This document shows positions 7,082 through 14,906 of a stretch of DNA of 64,000 nucleotides, one piece after another. Below the pieces are notes generated by a model that saw nothing but the letters and a program-made list of their open reading frames with translations, searched no databases and was not told the DNA's origin. The position numbers were made by a program, and so were the translations under genes. Each line of letters opens with the position of its first letter. The stretch's first letter is position 1. The stretch comes from Clostridium fessum (GTDB lineage: Bacteria > Bacillota > Clostridia > Lachnospirales > Lachnospiraceae). The DNA lies in the NCBI RefSeq assembly GCF_003024715.1, contig NZ_PYLO01000001.1, positions 496,001 to 560,000 on the forward strand, written 5' to 3'.

Positions 7082-9733
7082 CTATTTCCGCAGCTGTGCC
7101 AGGCGCTCCTGTACCTGTGCCATCATCTGGCGGTATTTCTCCAGCTTCTCGCGCTCTTCGGCAATCTTTGCCTCCGGTGCGCGGCTGACGAACTTTTCAT
7201 TGCTTAACATACCCTCGGAACGGGCAAGCTCTTTTTTCAGCTTCTCTTCTTCCTTGCTGAGGCGTTCGATCTCTTTGTCCAGATCAACTAACTCTGCAAA
7301 CGGCATATAGATGGTTGCCTTTGCAGTCACAGCCGATACAGCATCGTCTGCGATTCCGCTCTTGTCCTTCTGAAGAATAACATCGCTCGCATAGCCAAGA
7401 GTTGCAAAGAAGACGCGGCTGTGCTCGAAGATGGACAGAACTTCCGGATCTTCAGATACAACGTATACTTTTGCCTTCTTGCTCGGCGGTACGTTCATGG
7501 ATGTGCGGACACCGCGGATCGCGCGGACTGCATCCTTGATCGTCTCAACTGCCTTCTCTTCCTCTGCAAAGTTCCACTCATCCTTGTAGACCGGCCAGGA
7601 AGAAATCATGATGGACGGTTCCTCATCCTGCAGGTTGCAGAAGATTTCCTCGGTAATAAACGGCATATATGGATGCAGCAGTTTCAAGGACTGGATCAGA
7701 ACCGTTTTCAGGGTCCAGAGTGCAGCTGCCTTGGTGGTATCCTCCTCGGACCAGAGTCTCGGTTTTACCATCTCAATGTACCAGTCACAGAATTCCTCCC
7801 AGATGAAATCATAAACCTTCTGGAGGGCGATTCCCAGCTCGTACTTATCCATGTTCTCGGTGACATCTTTTGCCAGCGTGTTGACCTTGGAGAGGATCCA
7901 GCGGTCAGCCATCTGCAGGTCAGAAAGTTTTACATCCGTTACCGGCGCTTTCTCAATGTTCATCATGATGAAACGGGATGCATTCCACACCTTGTTTGCA
8001 AAGTTGCGACTTGCTTCTACACGCTCCCAGTAGAAACGCATATCGTTGCCCGGTGCGTTACCGGTCATCAGGGTCATACGGAGTGCATCGGCGCCGTACT
8101 TGTCGATAACCTCCAGCGGATCGATACCATTTCCAAGGGATTTACTCATCTTACGTCCCTGAGAATCACGTACCAGACCGTGGATCAGGACGGTGTGGAA
8201 CGGCTCTTTGCCAGTCTGCTCCAGACCGGAGAATACCATACGGATAACCCAGAAGAAAATGATATCGTATCCGGTTACCAGCACGTCGGTCGGATAGAAA
8301 TATTCATATTCCGGTGTGTCCTTCGGCCAGCCGAGCGTGGAGAACGGCCACAGGGCGGAAGAGAACCAGGTATCCAGCGTGTCCTCATCCTGATGCAGAT
8401 GGGTGCCGCCGCATTTCGGGCATACCGCCGGTGCGTTCTTGGCAACGGTCATCTCGCCGCAGTCATCACAATAATATGCCGGAATCCGGTGTCCCCACCA
8501 GAGCTGACGGGAAATACACCAGTCACGGATGCCCTCAAGCCAGTGCAGATAGGTCTTTCCAAAGCTCTCCGGAACGAATTTAAGTCTGCCGGATTTAAGT
8601 GCCTCTACCGCCGGTTTCGCCATCTCTTCCATCTTGACAAACCACTGCGGTTTTACCATCGGTTCTACGGTTGTGCCGCAGCGGTCGTGGGTACCTACGT
8701 TGTGGGAATGCGGAACGACTTTGACTAAAAGTCCCATTTCCTTCAGATCCTCTACCATGGCTTTTCTCGCCTCGTAGCGGTCCATGCCCTGATATTTGCC
8801 CGGTACGCTGATGGTTGCATCGTCATTCATGATGCAGATCTCTTCCAGGTTGTGGCGTTTTCCTACCTCAAAGTCGTTCGGGTCATGTGCCGGTGTGATC
8901 TTTACGCAGCCGGTACCGAACTCTTTATCTACATACTCATCCGCGATGACCGGAATCTCTCGGTCGGTCAGCGGCAGTTTTAACATCTTGCCTACGATAT
9001 CCTTGTAGCGCTCATCCTCCGGGTTGACAGCTACCGCAGTATCGCCTAACAGCGTCTCCGGACGGGTGGTTGCGATCTCGACGAAACGTCCCTCTTCGCC
9101 GACGATCGGGTAATTGATGTGCCAGAAAAAGCCGTCCTGCTCCTCATGCTCTACCTCGGCATCCGAAATGGAAGTCTGGCAGACCGGGCACCAGTTGATG
9201 ATACGGGATCCCTTGTAAATATAACCTTTTTCATACAGTCTGGTAAATACTTCCAGAACCGCCTCGGAACAGCCCTCGTCCATCGTGAAACGCTCGCGGT
9301 CCCAGTCAGCGGAGGAACCCAGCTTGTGAAGCTGTTTTACGATGCGGCTGCCGTACTCTTCTTTCCACTCCCATGCTTTCTCCAGGAAGCCCTCACGACC
9401 CAGATCATGCTTGTCAATGCCCTGCTCTTTCAGCTTGTTGATAACCTTAACCTCCGTTGCGATCGCCGCATGGTCGGTACCCGGCTGCCACAGTGCCTCA
9501 TAGCCCTGCATTCTCTTGTAACGGATCAGGATATCCTGCATGGTGTTATCCAGCGCATGTCCCATATGAAGCTGTCCGGTAATGTTTGGCGGCGGCATCA
9601 CAATCGTGAACGGCTTCTTACCGTTTCTGCGTCCGCGCTCTGCATCGGCGTGGAAATATTTGCTGTCCAGCCATTTCTGATACAGGCGATCTTCAATATC
9701 CGCCGGATTATATGTCTTTTCCAGTTCTTTCAT
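7082..9733 (-). CDS. valS: Valyl-tRNA synthetase
   Basis: A class I aminoacyl-tRNA synthetase of 883 residues that charges tRNA-Val. The HIGH-type motif [15 protein letters not shown] is near residue 48 and KMSKSLGNG near 535. A zinc-type cysteine cluster (CDDCGE and CPKCGG) lies near 430, and the C-terminal coiled coil rich in Lys/Glu ends in RLAQLRK. AGGAG lies 8 bases before the ATG. The gene follows a DUF6472 gene and a T-box leader with a valine (GUA) specifier, so expression should rise when tRNA-Val is uncharged. Confidence 0.97.
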   Translation of the reverse strand: MKELEKTYNPADIEDRLYQKWLDSKYFHADAERGRRNGKKPFTIVMPPPNITGQLHMGHALDNTMQDILIRYKRMQGYEALWQPGTDHAAIATEVKVINKLKEQGIDKHDLGREGFLEKAWEWKEEYGSRIVKQLHKLGSSADWDRERFTMDEGCSEAVLEVFTRLYEKGYIYKGSRIINWCPVCQTSISDAEVEHEEQDGFFWHINYPIVGEEGRFVEIATTRPETLLGDTAVAVNPEDERYKDIVGKMLKLPLTDREIPVIADEYVDKEFGTGCVKITPAHDPNDFEVGKRHNLEEICIMNDDATISVPGKYQGMDRYEARKAMVEDLKEMGLLVKVVPHSHNVGTHDRCGTTVEPMVKPQWFVKMEEMAKPAVEALKSGRLKFVPESFGKTYLHWLEGIRDWCISRQLWWGHRIPAYYCDDCGEMTVAKNAPAVCPKCGGTHLHQDEDTLDTWFSSALWPFSTLGWPKDTPEYEYFYPTDVLVTGYDIIFFWVIRMVFSGLEQTGKEPFHTVLIHGLVRDSQGRKMSKSLGNGIDPLEVIDKYGADALRMTLMTGNAPGNDMRFYWERVEASRNFANKVWNASRFIMMNIEKAPVTDVKLSDLQMADRWILSKVNTLAKDVTENMDKYELGIALQKVYDFIWEEFCDWYIEMVKPRLWSEEDTTKAAALWTLKTVLIQSLKLLHPYMPFITEEIFCNLQDEEPSIMISSWPVYKDEWNFAEEEKAVETIKDAVRAIRGVRTSMNVPPSKKAKVYVVSEDPEVLSIFEHSRVFFATLGYASDVILQKDKSGIADDAVSAVTAKATIYMPFAELVDLDKEIERLSKEEEKLKKELARSEGMLSNEKFVSRAPEAKIAEEREKLEKYRQMMAQVQERLAQLRK

Positions 9734-9843
9734 TGATCGATTCTCCTTTTGCGTTTTAACTCATCAAATGCTGTTTATCCCTGCATTCTATCATGAACCG
9801 CATCTTGTTTACCTTCATTTCGTGTAATTTCCGATGCAGTTTC

Positions 9844-10035
9844 TTACATCTGTTTCCGGACAATCTTATACTCATCATCCGTCTGGTAGTACGGGCAGAC
9901 AAAACGCTGGCTGCTTAAAAATGCCGCCATCTCGTCCTCATCCAGATCTGCCTCGCACAGATAATACCCATAATCATCGTCATAGACATAATTGCCGCAC
10001 GTGTCACAGCTTGTCAGCGGACCTTGTTTTTTCAT
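9844..10035 (-). CDS. Small DUF6472-type protein
   Basis: A 63-residue acidic protein that resembles the short DUF6472 family of Lachnospiraceae; I know no function. It has an N-terminal CDTCGNYVYDDDYGYYLCEADLDEDEM-like region, of which CDTC and a later Cys could bind a metal, and ends in VCPYYQTDDEYKIVRKQM. The ATG at 10035 (MKKQGPLTSC) has AAAGGA upstream. The longer reading frame on the 5' side runs into repeat C1 and is not real. It lies between the T-box and valS, so it should respond to valine-tRNA charging. Confidence 0.7.
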   Translation of the reverse strand: MKKQGPLTSCDTCGNYVYDDDYGYYLCEADLDEDEMAAFLSSQRFVCPYYQTDDEYKIVRKQM

Positions 10036-10050
10036 CTGTTTTGTCCTTTC

Positions 10051-10199
10051 CGGAGCGCGTTTCCTATGAAAAAGAATGTGCCTTGGCACATTCTCGCGCC
10101 GAGCGCGGTCGCTTGCGACATGTTTCTGCTTCGCGCGAGCGCGCATCCTCGCGGAGCGTTTTTCATTTCATAGGACGTAATTTCCTATGAAATGAAAAA
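10051..10199. repeat. Modular repeat, family C, copy 1
   Basis: A GC-rich structured block of about 150 bp. From about 10066 to 10145 it is nearly identical to 34863-34940. It holds hairpins GAATGTGCC/GGCACATTC and GTCGC/GCGAC, the module GCGCATCCTCGCGGAGCG shared with family B, and a terminal 17-bp perfect stem (10159-10175 with 10183-10199). It lies between the T-box terminator and the start of the DUF6472 gene, so it becomes part of the valS-operon leader. Confidence 0.75.
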
Positions 10200-10532
10200 G
10201 CCCCTTGCAGACATATCATCTGCAAAGGGCGTCATATACGCGGTACCACCTTAATTCAATCAGGATTTCCATCTGCCGGTGTTTTCTTTGCACACATCCA
10301 GATTTTATCCCAATCCTCTTGATTCTATAACGGGAACTCCCGGGATCTCTTATCCACCACTCTCTTTCACACCATTCCTAAGTCATAGCAGAACGCAGTT
10401 TTTCAGAAATCCGGCTCCGAAGCTACCTTCCACATCCGTTTCCCGGAACCGTCTCTCAACCTGCGCGGTTCTCTCTGTCAGGGCTTCTATGTGTACTCCT
10501 CTTCTTCACTGCCTTTCATTTTTCAGTTCCTT
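10195..10532 (-). promoter_or_regulatory. T-box riboswitch, valine specific
   Basis: On the minus strand the conserved T-box AAGGTGGTACCGCG lies at 10239-10252. It is followed by a terminator hairpin (10195-10230, stem around GCCCTTTGCAGA/TCTGCAAGGGGC, then T5). Upstream is a long stem I with AGTA on the 5' side and GAAGGTAGCTTC on the 3' side. The trinucleotide GTA at 10424-10426 fits the specifier position and encodes valine, which agrees with valS downstream. The specifier assignment is by eye. Confidence 0.9.
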
Positions 10533-10535
10533 GTT

Positions 10536-10564
10536 ATCATAGAGGTTTTTTAGGAAAATGTCAA
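10536..10564 (-). promoter_or_regulatory. Promoter of the valS T-box operon
   Basis: Minus strand: TTGACA (10559-10564), 17 bases, TATGAT (10536-10541). This is a near-consensus sigma-A promoter just before the T-box transcript. The 30-bp mini-MITE lies about 35 bases upstream of the -35. Confidence 0.85.
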
Positions 10565-10599
10565 GGTTTTCGGCACAGGTTGGTAAATGATATATGCCC

Positions 10600-10629
10600 G
10601 TTACTGGGCACGTATGCGTGAACAGTAAC
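10600..10629. mobile_element. 30-bp mini-MITE derived from the 133-bp element
   Basis: These 30 bases begin GTTACTG and end CAGTAAC. They equal, in inverse orientation, the first 30 bases of the 133-bp element (3058-3087). They are flanked by a perfect 8-bp repeat ATATGCCC (10592-10599 and 10630-10637). This is either the smallest mobile form of the family or a full copy shortened by deletion between its two CAGTAAC heptamers. Confidence 0.88.
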
Positions 10630-10685
10630 ATATGCCCTGGCTTCTCCCACTTTAAAGACGCCCCGCTGTAACAGCCGCACAGCCC

Positions 10686-11618
10686 CTACTTCGGCAGCGT
10701 ATCCTTATACTGTGGATACGTCCCATCTGTCACCAGCTTTGCGTATGCATCATATGCCTCCTGCAGATTCTCATACTTTTTATCCTTCGAAAGATATTCC
10801 TTATACTGTGTTGGAGTCAGATGACCGGCGATTGCTATATAATTACCAGCTTTATTCACTCGCATAGCGGTAGTTGTTTCTGAAATATAAAACCTTCCAT
10901 CTGCTGTACTGATAATAACCGGTATCTTCTTTCCTGCACCAACCGAATCTGAGGATATATCTACAGATGTCCAAAATAAATATCGCTTCGACTTATCCTT
11001 TGCATCTCCCAGATAGGCCCAGGTTCCCTTTTTTAACAGGCTGTCCTCCTCAATCTTCGCCTGTATCTTGGGAAGCATATTGGATTTTGTACAGTTGGAA
11101 TCAATTTCAAAATTGTTGTTATCACCCAGCATTTCCAATATGCCGCTGTCATTCAAGGGCGCATGTACATCGCAATTGATATTAAACGCGTATTTCTGTT
11201 CCGAACCGCCTGTACCCTTTCCGCTTTTCCAGTTAAAAAGCACTCCCGAATCCGGCCGATAGGAAACTTCACACTCCCCACCCGGAACCGGATAACCAAT
11301 CCAGTTGGCCGTATCACCCTGATCATTATAATGCATCACTCCACCTATCGTCACCGGGTCATGCGACTGCCATTTTTCTTTTTTCTGCTTCAGCTTTACA
11401 ACCTTCACTTCATTCTCTGTATCCTCAATCATGACCGCTGCCATAACCTCTGCATATGCAGAACGGACATTGGCAAGATCCGTGGCCTCCCGGCTGGTCT
11501 CCAGCTGCCTGGTAAAAATAGGAATAGAAATTGCAGTTAAAATGGAAACTATCGCAACGACTACCAAAAGCTCCGCCAGCGTAAAGCCCTTTTTCCTGTT
11601 CTGTATATGAATTTCCAT
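10686..11618 (-). CDS. Type IV prepilin/pseudopilin-like protein
   Basis: A protein of about 310 residues with a class III signal: a short positively charged leader, RKKGFTLAELLVV with the cleavage G-F and the conserved Glu at +5, then a ~20-residue hydrophobic helix. The large C-terminal domain (~270 residues) is not one I recognise; it is much longer than in a typical major pilin. The gene stands alone: no ATPase, platform protein or prepilin peptidase is nearby. The ATG at 11618 (MEIHIQNRKKG) is chosen over the upstream GTG on spacing to the AGGCGGG. It may be a minor pilin or a surface pseudopilin. Confidence 0.8.
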   Translation of the reverse strand: MEIHIQNRKKGFTLAELLVVVAIVSILTAISIPIFTRQLETSREATDLANVRSAYAEVMAAVMIEDTENEVKVVKLKQKKEKWQSHDPVTIGGVMHYNDQGDTANWIGYPVPGGECEVSYRPDSGVLFNWKSGKGTGGSEQKYAFNINCDVHAPLNDSGILEMLGDNNNFEIDSNCTKSNMLPKIQAKIEEDSLLKKGTWAYLGDAKDKSKRYLFWTSVDISSDSVGAGKKIPVIISTADGRFYISETTTAMRVNKAGNYIAIAGHLTPTQYKEYLSKDKKYENLQEAYDAYAKLVTDGTYPQYKDTLPK

Positions 11619-11721
11619 TCTTATCACCCGCCTGTCACCTTTATCTTTTTCTTATTCTATCACATGATTTAAAAAAATTCACGCAAAACATTTTTCATCT
11701 GACGCACATTCCCATAAATTG

Positions 11722-11773
11722 AAAGAAGAGACCTCCGCCTGCGGTTTTCACCGCAAAGCATCCGCCTCTTCCC
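11722..11773 (-). terminator. Probable terminator after metQ
   Basis: A nested hairpin with GAAGAG/CTCTTC at the base and TGCGG/CCGCA at the tip lies just after metQ. The following T run is weak (TTTCAATTT). Confidence 0.55.
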
Positions 11774-11807
11774 AATTTCGTTGCTGTAATCAGGTCCCTG
11801 CCGTCAA

Positions 11808-12689
11808 TTAAAACAGCGGAACAACCGCTCCATCGTACTTCGTCTCGATAAATTCTTTGATATCATCGCTTGTCAGGACTTCCATCAGAGCTTTTGTCTT
11901 GTTGCTCTCCTCGTCACCCTCACGGACTGCTACAACATTTCCGTATGTCTGGGCTGCCAGAGAGTCAGAAGCCTCTACTGCCAGAGCATCGGTTACCTTT
12001 AAACCAGCCTCGATTGCGTAGTTGCCGTTGATAACTGCAATATCAGCATCCTGTAAGGAACGCGGAAGCTGTGCTGCCTCAAGTTCTACGATATCCAGGT
12101 TCTTCGGGTTCTCCGTAATATCATTGATAGTTGCGGTCAGACCTGCATCCTCTTTCAGTGTCAGAAGACCCTGATCCTGAAGAAGCAGAAGTGCTCTTGC
12201 CTCGTTGGTTACATCGTTTGGCACCAGAACCTCTGCGCCGTCAGCCAGCTCATCTAAAGAATCGCTCTTGCCTGCGTAGATGCCGAATGGCTCATAATGG
12301 ATTGCACCTGCACTTACCAGGTGAGTGCCATTCTCCTCATTGAAGGTATCCAGATATGGTTTGTGCTGGAAGTAGTTTGCATCCAGATCGCCGGACTCCA
12401 GTGCGTTGTTCGGCTGTACATAATCAGTATACTCTACGATCTTCAGATCGTAGCCCTTGTCTGCCAGAAGGTCTCTTGCAGCTTCCAGGATCTCAGCATG
12501 CGGTGCCGGGCTTGCGCCTACTACCAGCTTCTCCAGATCGCCGTCTGCCTCTTTAGCCTCTGCGGTAGTCTCCTCTGCTGCCTCTGCAGCGGTCTCAGCA
12601 GTTGTCTCATTCGAGCTGGAAGAGCAGCCTGCTAAGGATGCAGCTGCCAGCAGTGCCAGGAATGTGGTTCCTAAGAATGATTTTTTCAT
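11808..12689 (-). CDS. metQ: Methionine-binding lipoprotein of the MetNIQ importer
   Basis: An extracytoplasmic solute-binding protein of 293 residues. It has a lipoprotein signal with lipobox LAGC at residues ~19-22, then a Ser/Thr/Ala/Glu-rich linker and an NlpA/MetQ domain (VVGASPAPHAEILE, DYVQPNNALESGDLDANYFQHKPYLD, NGNYAIEAGL). It hands D- or L-methionine to MetI. It is the last gene of metN-metI-metQ and lies about 110 bases after metI. The Met/Cys-rich leader at 14674-14778 supports methionine as the substrate. Confidence 0.93.
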   Translation of the reverse strand: MKKSFLGTTFLALLAAASLAGCSSSSNETTAETAAEAAEETTAEAKEADGDLEKLVVGASPAPHAEILEAARDLLADKGYDLKIVEYTDYVQPNNALESGDLDANYFQHKPYLDTFNEENGTHLVSAGAIHYEPFGIYAGKSDSLDELADGAEVLVPNDVTNEARALLLLQDQGLLTLKEDAGLTATINDITENPKNLDIVELEAAQLPRSLQDADIAVINGNYAIEAGLKVTDALAVEASDSLAAQTYGNVVAVREGDEESNKTKALMEVLTSDDIKEFIETKYDGAVVPLF

Positions 12690-12800
12690 AGTGATTTCCT
12701 CCTCTTTGTGTGTTTAAACAGTTCCTTTAAATTTATATTTCAGAAATGTCCTGCATCTGCCACAGACGATAGGCTGCATTTCATTTCTGTAAATATCTTA

Positions 12801-13466
12801 TTAACGGATTCTCTTATCACTTCTTCTCGAACTCCGCGTAAAGATCTCCTGAATCAGCTGTGCGATAATAACCAGAATCACAACGGTAACCAGCATCATA
12901 TCTGCCTGATAACGGTGGTATCCATATCGGATCGCCACATCGCCCAGACCACCGGCACCGACGCAGCCTGCCATCGCGGAATATCCGAGGATCGTCGTGA
13001 TCGAAATCGCCGCGCCAACTAACAGGGACGGCTTGGACTCCGGAAGCAGCACCTTGAAAATAATCTGCCAGGTCGAAGCGCCCATTGATTTTGCTGCTTC
13101 TATCACGCCTGCATCAATTTCCTTTAACGATGCCTCTACCATACGGCTGATATACGGGAACGCCGCGATTACCAGCGGTACAACTGCCGCATTTGCTCCG
13201 ATCGTCTTTCCCACGATCGCGCGGGTCAGCGGCATTACCATCGCTAACAGGATGATAAACGGCACCGAACGGAGCAGGTTGACAATCACGCCCGCCACTT
13301 TGTTGAACAGCGGCACCGGACGAATGCCGTCTTTATCGGTTACAACCAGCGCCACGCCGAGCGGGATGCCGATCAAATAAGAAATCAGGGAAGAAAGACC
13401 TACCATATATAAGGTTCTCCAGGTCTCTTTTACCAGCATACTGACTGTCTTCGCATCAAATACCAT
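12801..13466 (-). CDS. metI: Methionine ABC transporter permease
   Basis: An integral membrane protein of 221 residues with five or so hydrophobic helices. The ABC permease EAA loop is visible as EASLKEIDAGVIEAAKSMGAS, which docks to MetN. The start at 13466 (MVFDAKTVSM) follows GAGGAGGTG at about 7 bases. It begins one base after the metN stop, so the two are translationally coupled. It is the middle gene of the methionine import operon. Confidence 0.94.
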   Translation of the reverse strand: MVFDAKTVSMLVKETWRTLYMVGLSSLISYLIGIPLGVALVVTDKDGIRPVPLFNKVAGVIVNLLRSVPFIILLAMVMPLTRAIVGKTIGANAAVVPLVIAAFPYISRMVEASLKEIDAGVIEAAKSMGASTWQIIFKVLLPESKPSLLVGAAISITTILGYSAMAGCVGAGGLGDVAIRYGYHRYQADMMLVTVVILVIIAQLIQEIFTRSSRRSDKRIR

Positions 13467-13467
13467 C

Positions 13468-14481
13468 TTAGCGCACCTCCTCATAGGTCACACCGACCGT
13501 TTTTAAATAATTGCAGATACGCCCTGCATCTACCTCGTCCTCCGGGAGCTGCAGAAGCATCTGTCCCATCGCCTTGCCCCCAATATCGTGGGTATCCGCG
13601 AGAAGGATATTGACCGGAACCTTGCAGGCTAATACCATATTAGAAATAATTGGCTCCGAAGATTCCTGTCCATTGAAAATAACGCGGATCTGGCGCGCTC
13701 TGGCAAAGCTTGTCTTCTGCCCTGCCGTCTCTCCTAGAATCAGCTGCCGCCCAATCTCCGACTTCGGACCGGAGAAAATCTCTGATACCTTGCCAGACTC
13801 TGCAATGTGGCTGTGGTCGATGATCGCCACACGGTCACAGATAGACTCAATCACCGCCATCTCATGGGTAATCACGATCACAGTAATGCCGAGTTCGCGG
13901 TTAATCTTCTTGAGAAGCTCCAAAATCGATTTTGTCGTATTCGGGTCGAGCGCACTCGTCGCCTCATCGCAAAGCAGCACCTTCGGGTTCGTGGACATCG
14001 CACGTGCAATCGCCACACGCTGCTTCTGTCCGCCGGAGAGCTGTGCCGGATATGCCTTCATCCGTTCTTCCAGACCGACTAATTTTAAAAGCTCAGCCGC
14101 CCGTTTCTTCGCCTCTGCTTTCGGGACACCGGCAATCTCCATCGGAAAGCACACATTCTGGAGTACATTTCTCTGTGCCAGAAGATTGAACTGCTGGAAA
14201 ATCATCCCCATCGACTGTCTGGCTTTCCGAATCTCCGACTCCTTCATCATCGACAGGTTCTGTCCCTCAAAAATAACCCGTCCCGCCGTCGGTGTCTCCA
14301 GATAATTGATACACCGGACCAGCGTACTCTTTCCCGCACCCGACAGACCGATAATTCCAAAAATCTCACCTTGCAGGATTTCCAGGTTAATATCATCTAA
14401 CGCGGTCACCGTTCCGTTCGTTGTCTGGAATTGCTTTCCCAGTCCTTCCAGGCAGATGATCGCTTTCTTTCTCTGCTCCAT
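13468..14481 (-). CDS. metN: Methionine ABC transporter ATP-binding protein
   Basis: The cytoplasmic ATPase of MetNIQ, 337 residues. Walker A GLSGAGKST, Q-loop MIFQQFNLL, signature LSGGQKQRVAIARA and Walker B VLLCDEATSALD are intact. The last ~90 residues form a NIL domain, which in MetN binds methionine and inhibits transport when the amino acid is plentiful. GAGGGG lies 8 bases before the ATG at 14481 (MEQRKKAII). Upstream are a leader-peptide gene, an intrinsic terminator and a 46-bp palindrome, indicating attenuation control. Confidence 0.95.
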   Translation of the reverse strand: MEQRKKAIICLEGLGKQFQTTNGTVTALDDINLEILQGEIFGIIGLSGAGKSTLVRCINYLETPTAGRVIFEGQNLSMMKESEIRKARQSMGMIFQQFNLLAQRNVLQNVCFPMEIAGVPKAEAKKRAAELLKLVGLEERMKAYPAQLSGGQKQRVAIARAMSTNPKVLLCDEATSALDPNTTKSILELLKKINRELGITVIVITHEMAVIESICDRVAIIDHSHIAESGKVSEIFSGPKSEIGRQLILGETAGQKTSFARARQIRVIFNGQESSEPIISNMVLACKVPVNILLADTHDIGGKAMGQMLLQLPEDEVDAGRICNYLKTVGVTYEEVR

Positions 14482-14578
14482 TGTCTTTTCCCCTCTCTTT
14501 TTCGAATATACAGCATTGATACCCTGTCGCATAAAAGATGCCACTACTGTTTTTCTGTCACAGGAAGCAGTTAGTGCC

Positions 14579-14624
14579 TTTTTGTGTCATAAGGAATTCC
14601 AAGGAATTTCCTATGACACAAAAA
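14579..14624. repeat. 46-bp palindrome, family D, copy 1
   Basis: Two 22-base arms (14579-14600 and 14603-14624) separated by AA, ending in TTTTT and AAAAA. Other copies lie at 34960-35005 and 42250-42295, all exactly 46 bp. On the minus strand its right arm supplies the T run of the metN leader terminator. Confidence 0.88.
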
Positions 14625-14653
14625 AGCCGCGAATCCAGTACGGATCGCGGCTT
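14620..14653 (-). terminator. Attenuator terminator of the metNIQ leader
   Basis: Minus strand: AGCCGCGATCC (14642-14652) pairs with GGATTCGCGGCT (14625-14636, one bulged T) and runs into TTTTTT. It lies about 21 bases after the leader-peptide stop codon and well before metN, the usual geometry of an amino-acid attenuator. Confidence 0.85.
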
Positions 14654-14673
14654 CCTATGCTATACTTACAGGT

Positions 14674-14778
14674 CTATCCGACCAGCCCGTTCCGTCTTTC
14701 ATGCACACAAATATGACAGCACATCATACACATGCCGTTCATCATCATATTCATCTGCATGGCTTTACTCTGACGCAT
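14674..14778 (-). CDS. Methionine/cysteine-rich leader peptide of the metNIQ operon
   Basis: A 34-residue open frame. Its middle reads MQMNMMMNGMCMMCC: 9 of 34 residues are Met and 4 are Cys, a composition not expected by chance. AAAGGGG lies about 11 bases before the ATG, and a TTGACA-17-TATCTT promoter lies about 60 bases upstream. After the stop come ~20 bases and then an intrinsic terminator, then metN. By analogy with trp/his-type attenuators, ribosome stalling at Met codons when Met-tRNA is scarce would let RNA polymerase pass the terminator and express the methionine importer. The alternative antiterminator pairing is not worked out here. Confidence 0.82.
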   Translation of the reverse strand: MRQSKAMQMNMMMNGMCMMCCHICVHERRNGLVG

Positions 14779-14837
14779 CGGACCTGTCCCCTTTCAGCTT
14801 ATATTCCCTTATTCCTGATAGGAATTATTTGTTTATG

Positions 14838-14866
14838 AAGATACACCCATTTTCCGGGTTTGTCAA
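14838..14866 (-). promoter_or_regulatory. Promoter of the metNIQ leader
   Basis: Minus strand: TTGACA (14861-14866), 17 bases, TATCTT (14838-14843). Transcription would begin near 14831, giving a 5' leader of about 50 bases before the leader-peptide ATG. Confidence 0.8.
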
Positions 14867-14906
14867 GTGTTTCCTGAATTTTTAAGAGCTATTTTTTAGA
14901 GCTATT

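Noticed and set aside
7421-8728. A 435-codon plus-strand frame opposite valS
   Set aside because: It lies wholly within valS in antisense, has no family features and no ribosome-binding site.
14481-14880. A SAM (S-box) riboswitch or Met T-box before metN
   Set aside because: Neither the S-box core nor an AAGGTGGTACCGCG T-box motif is present. The region is explained by the leader peptide and terminator.
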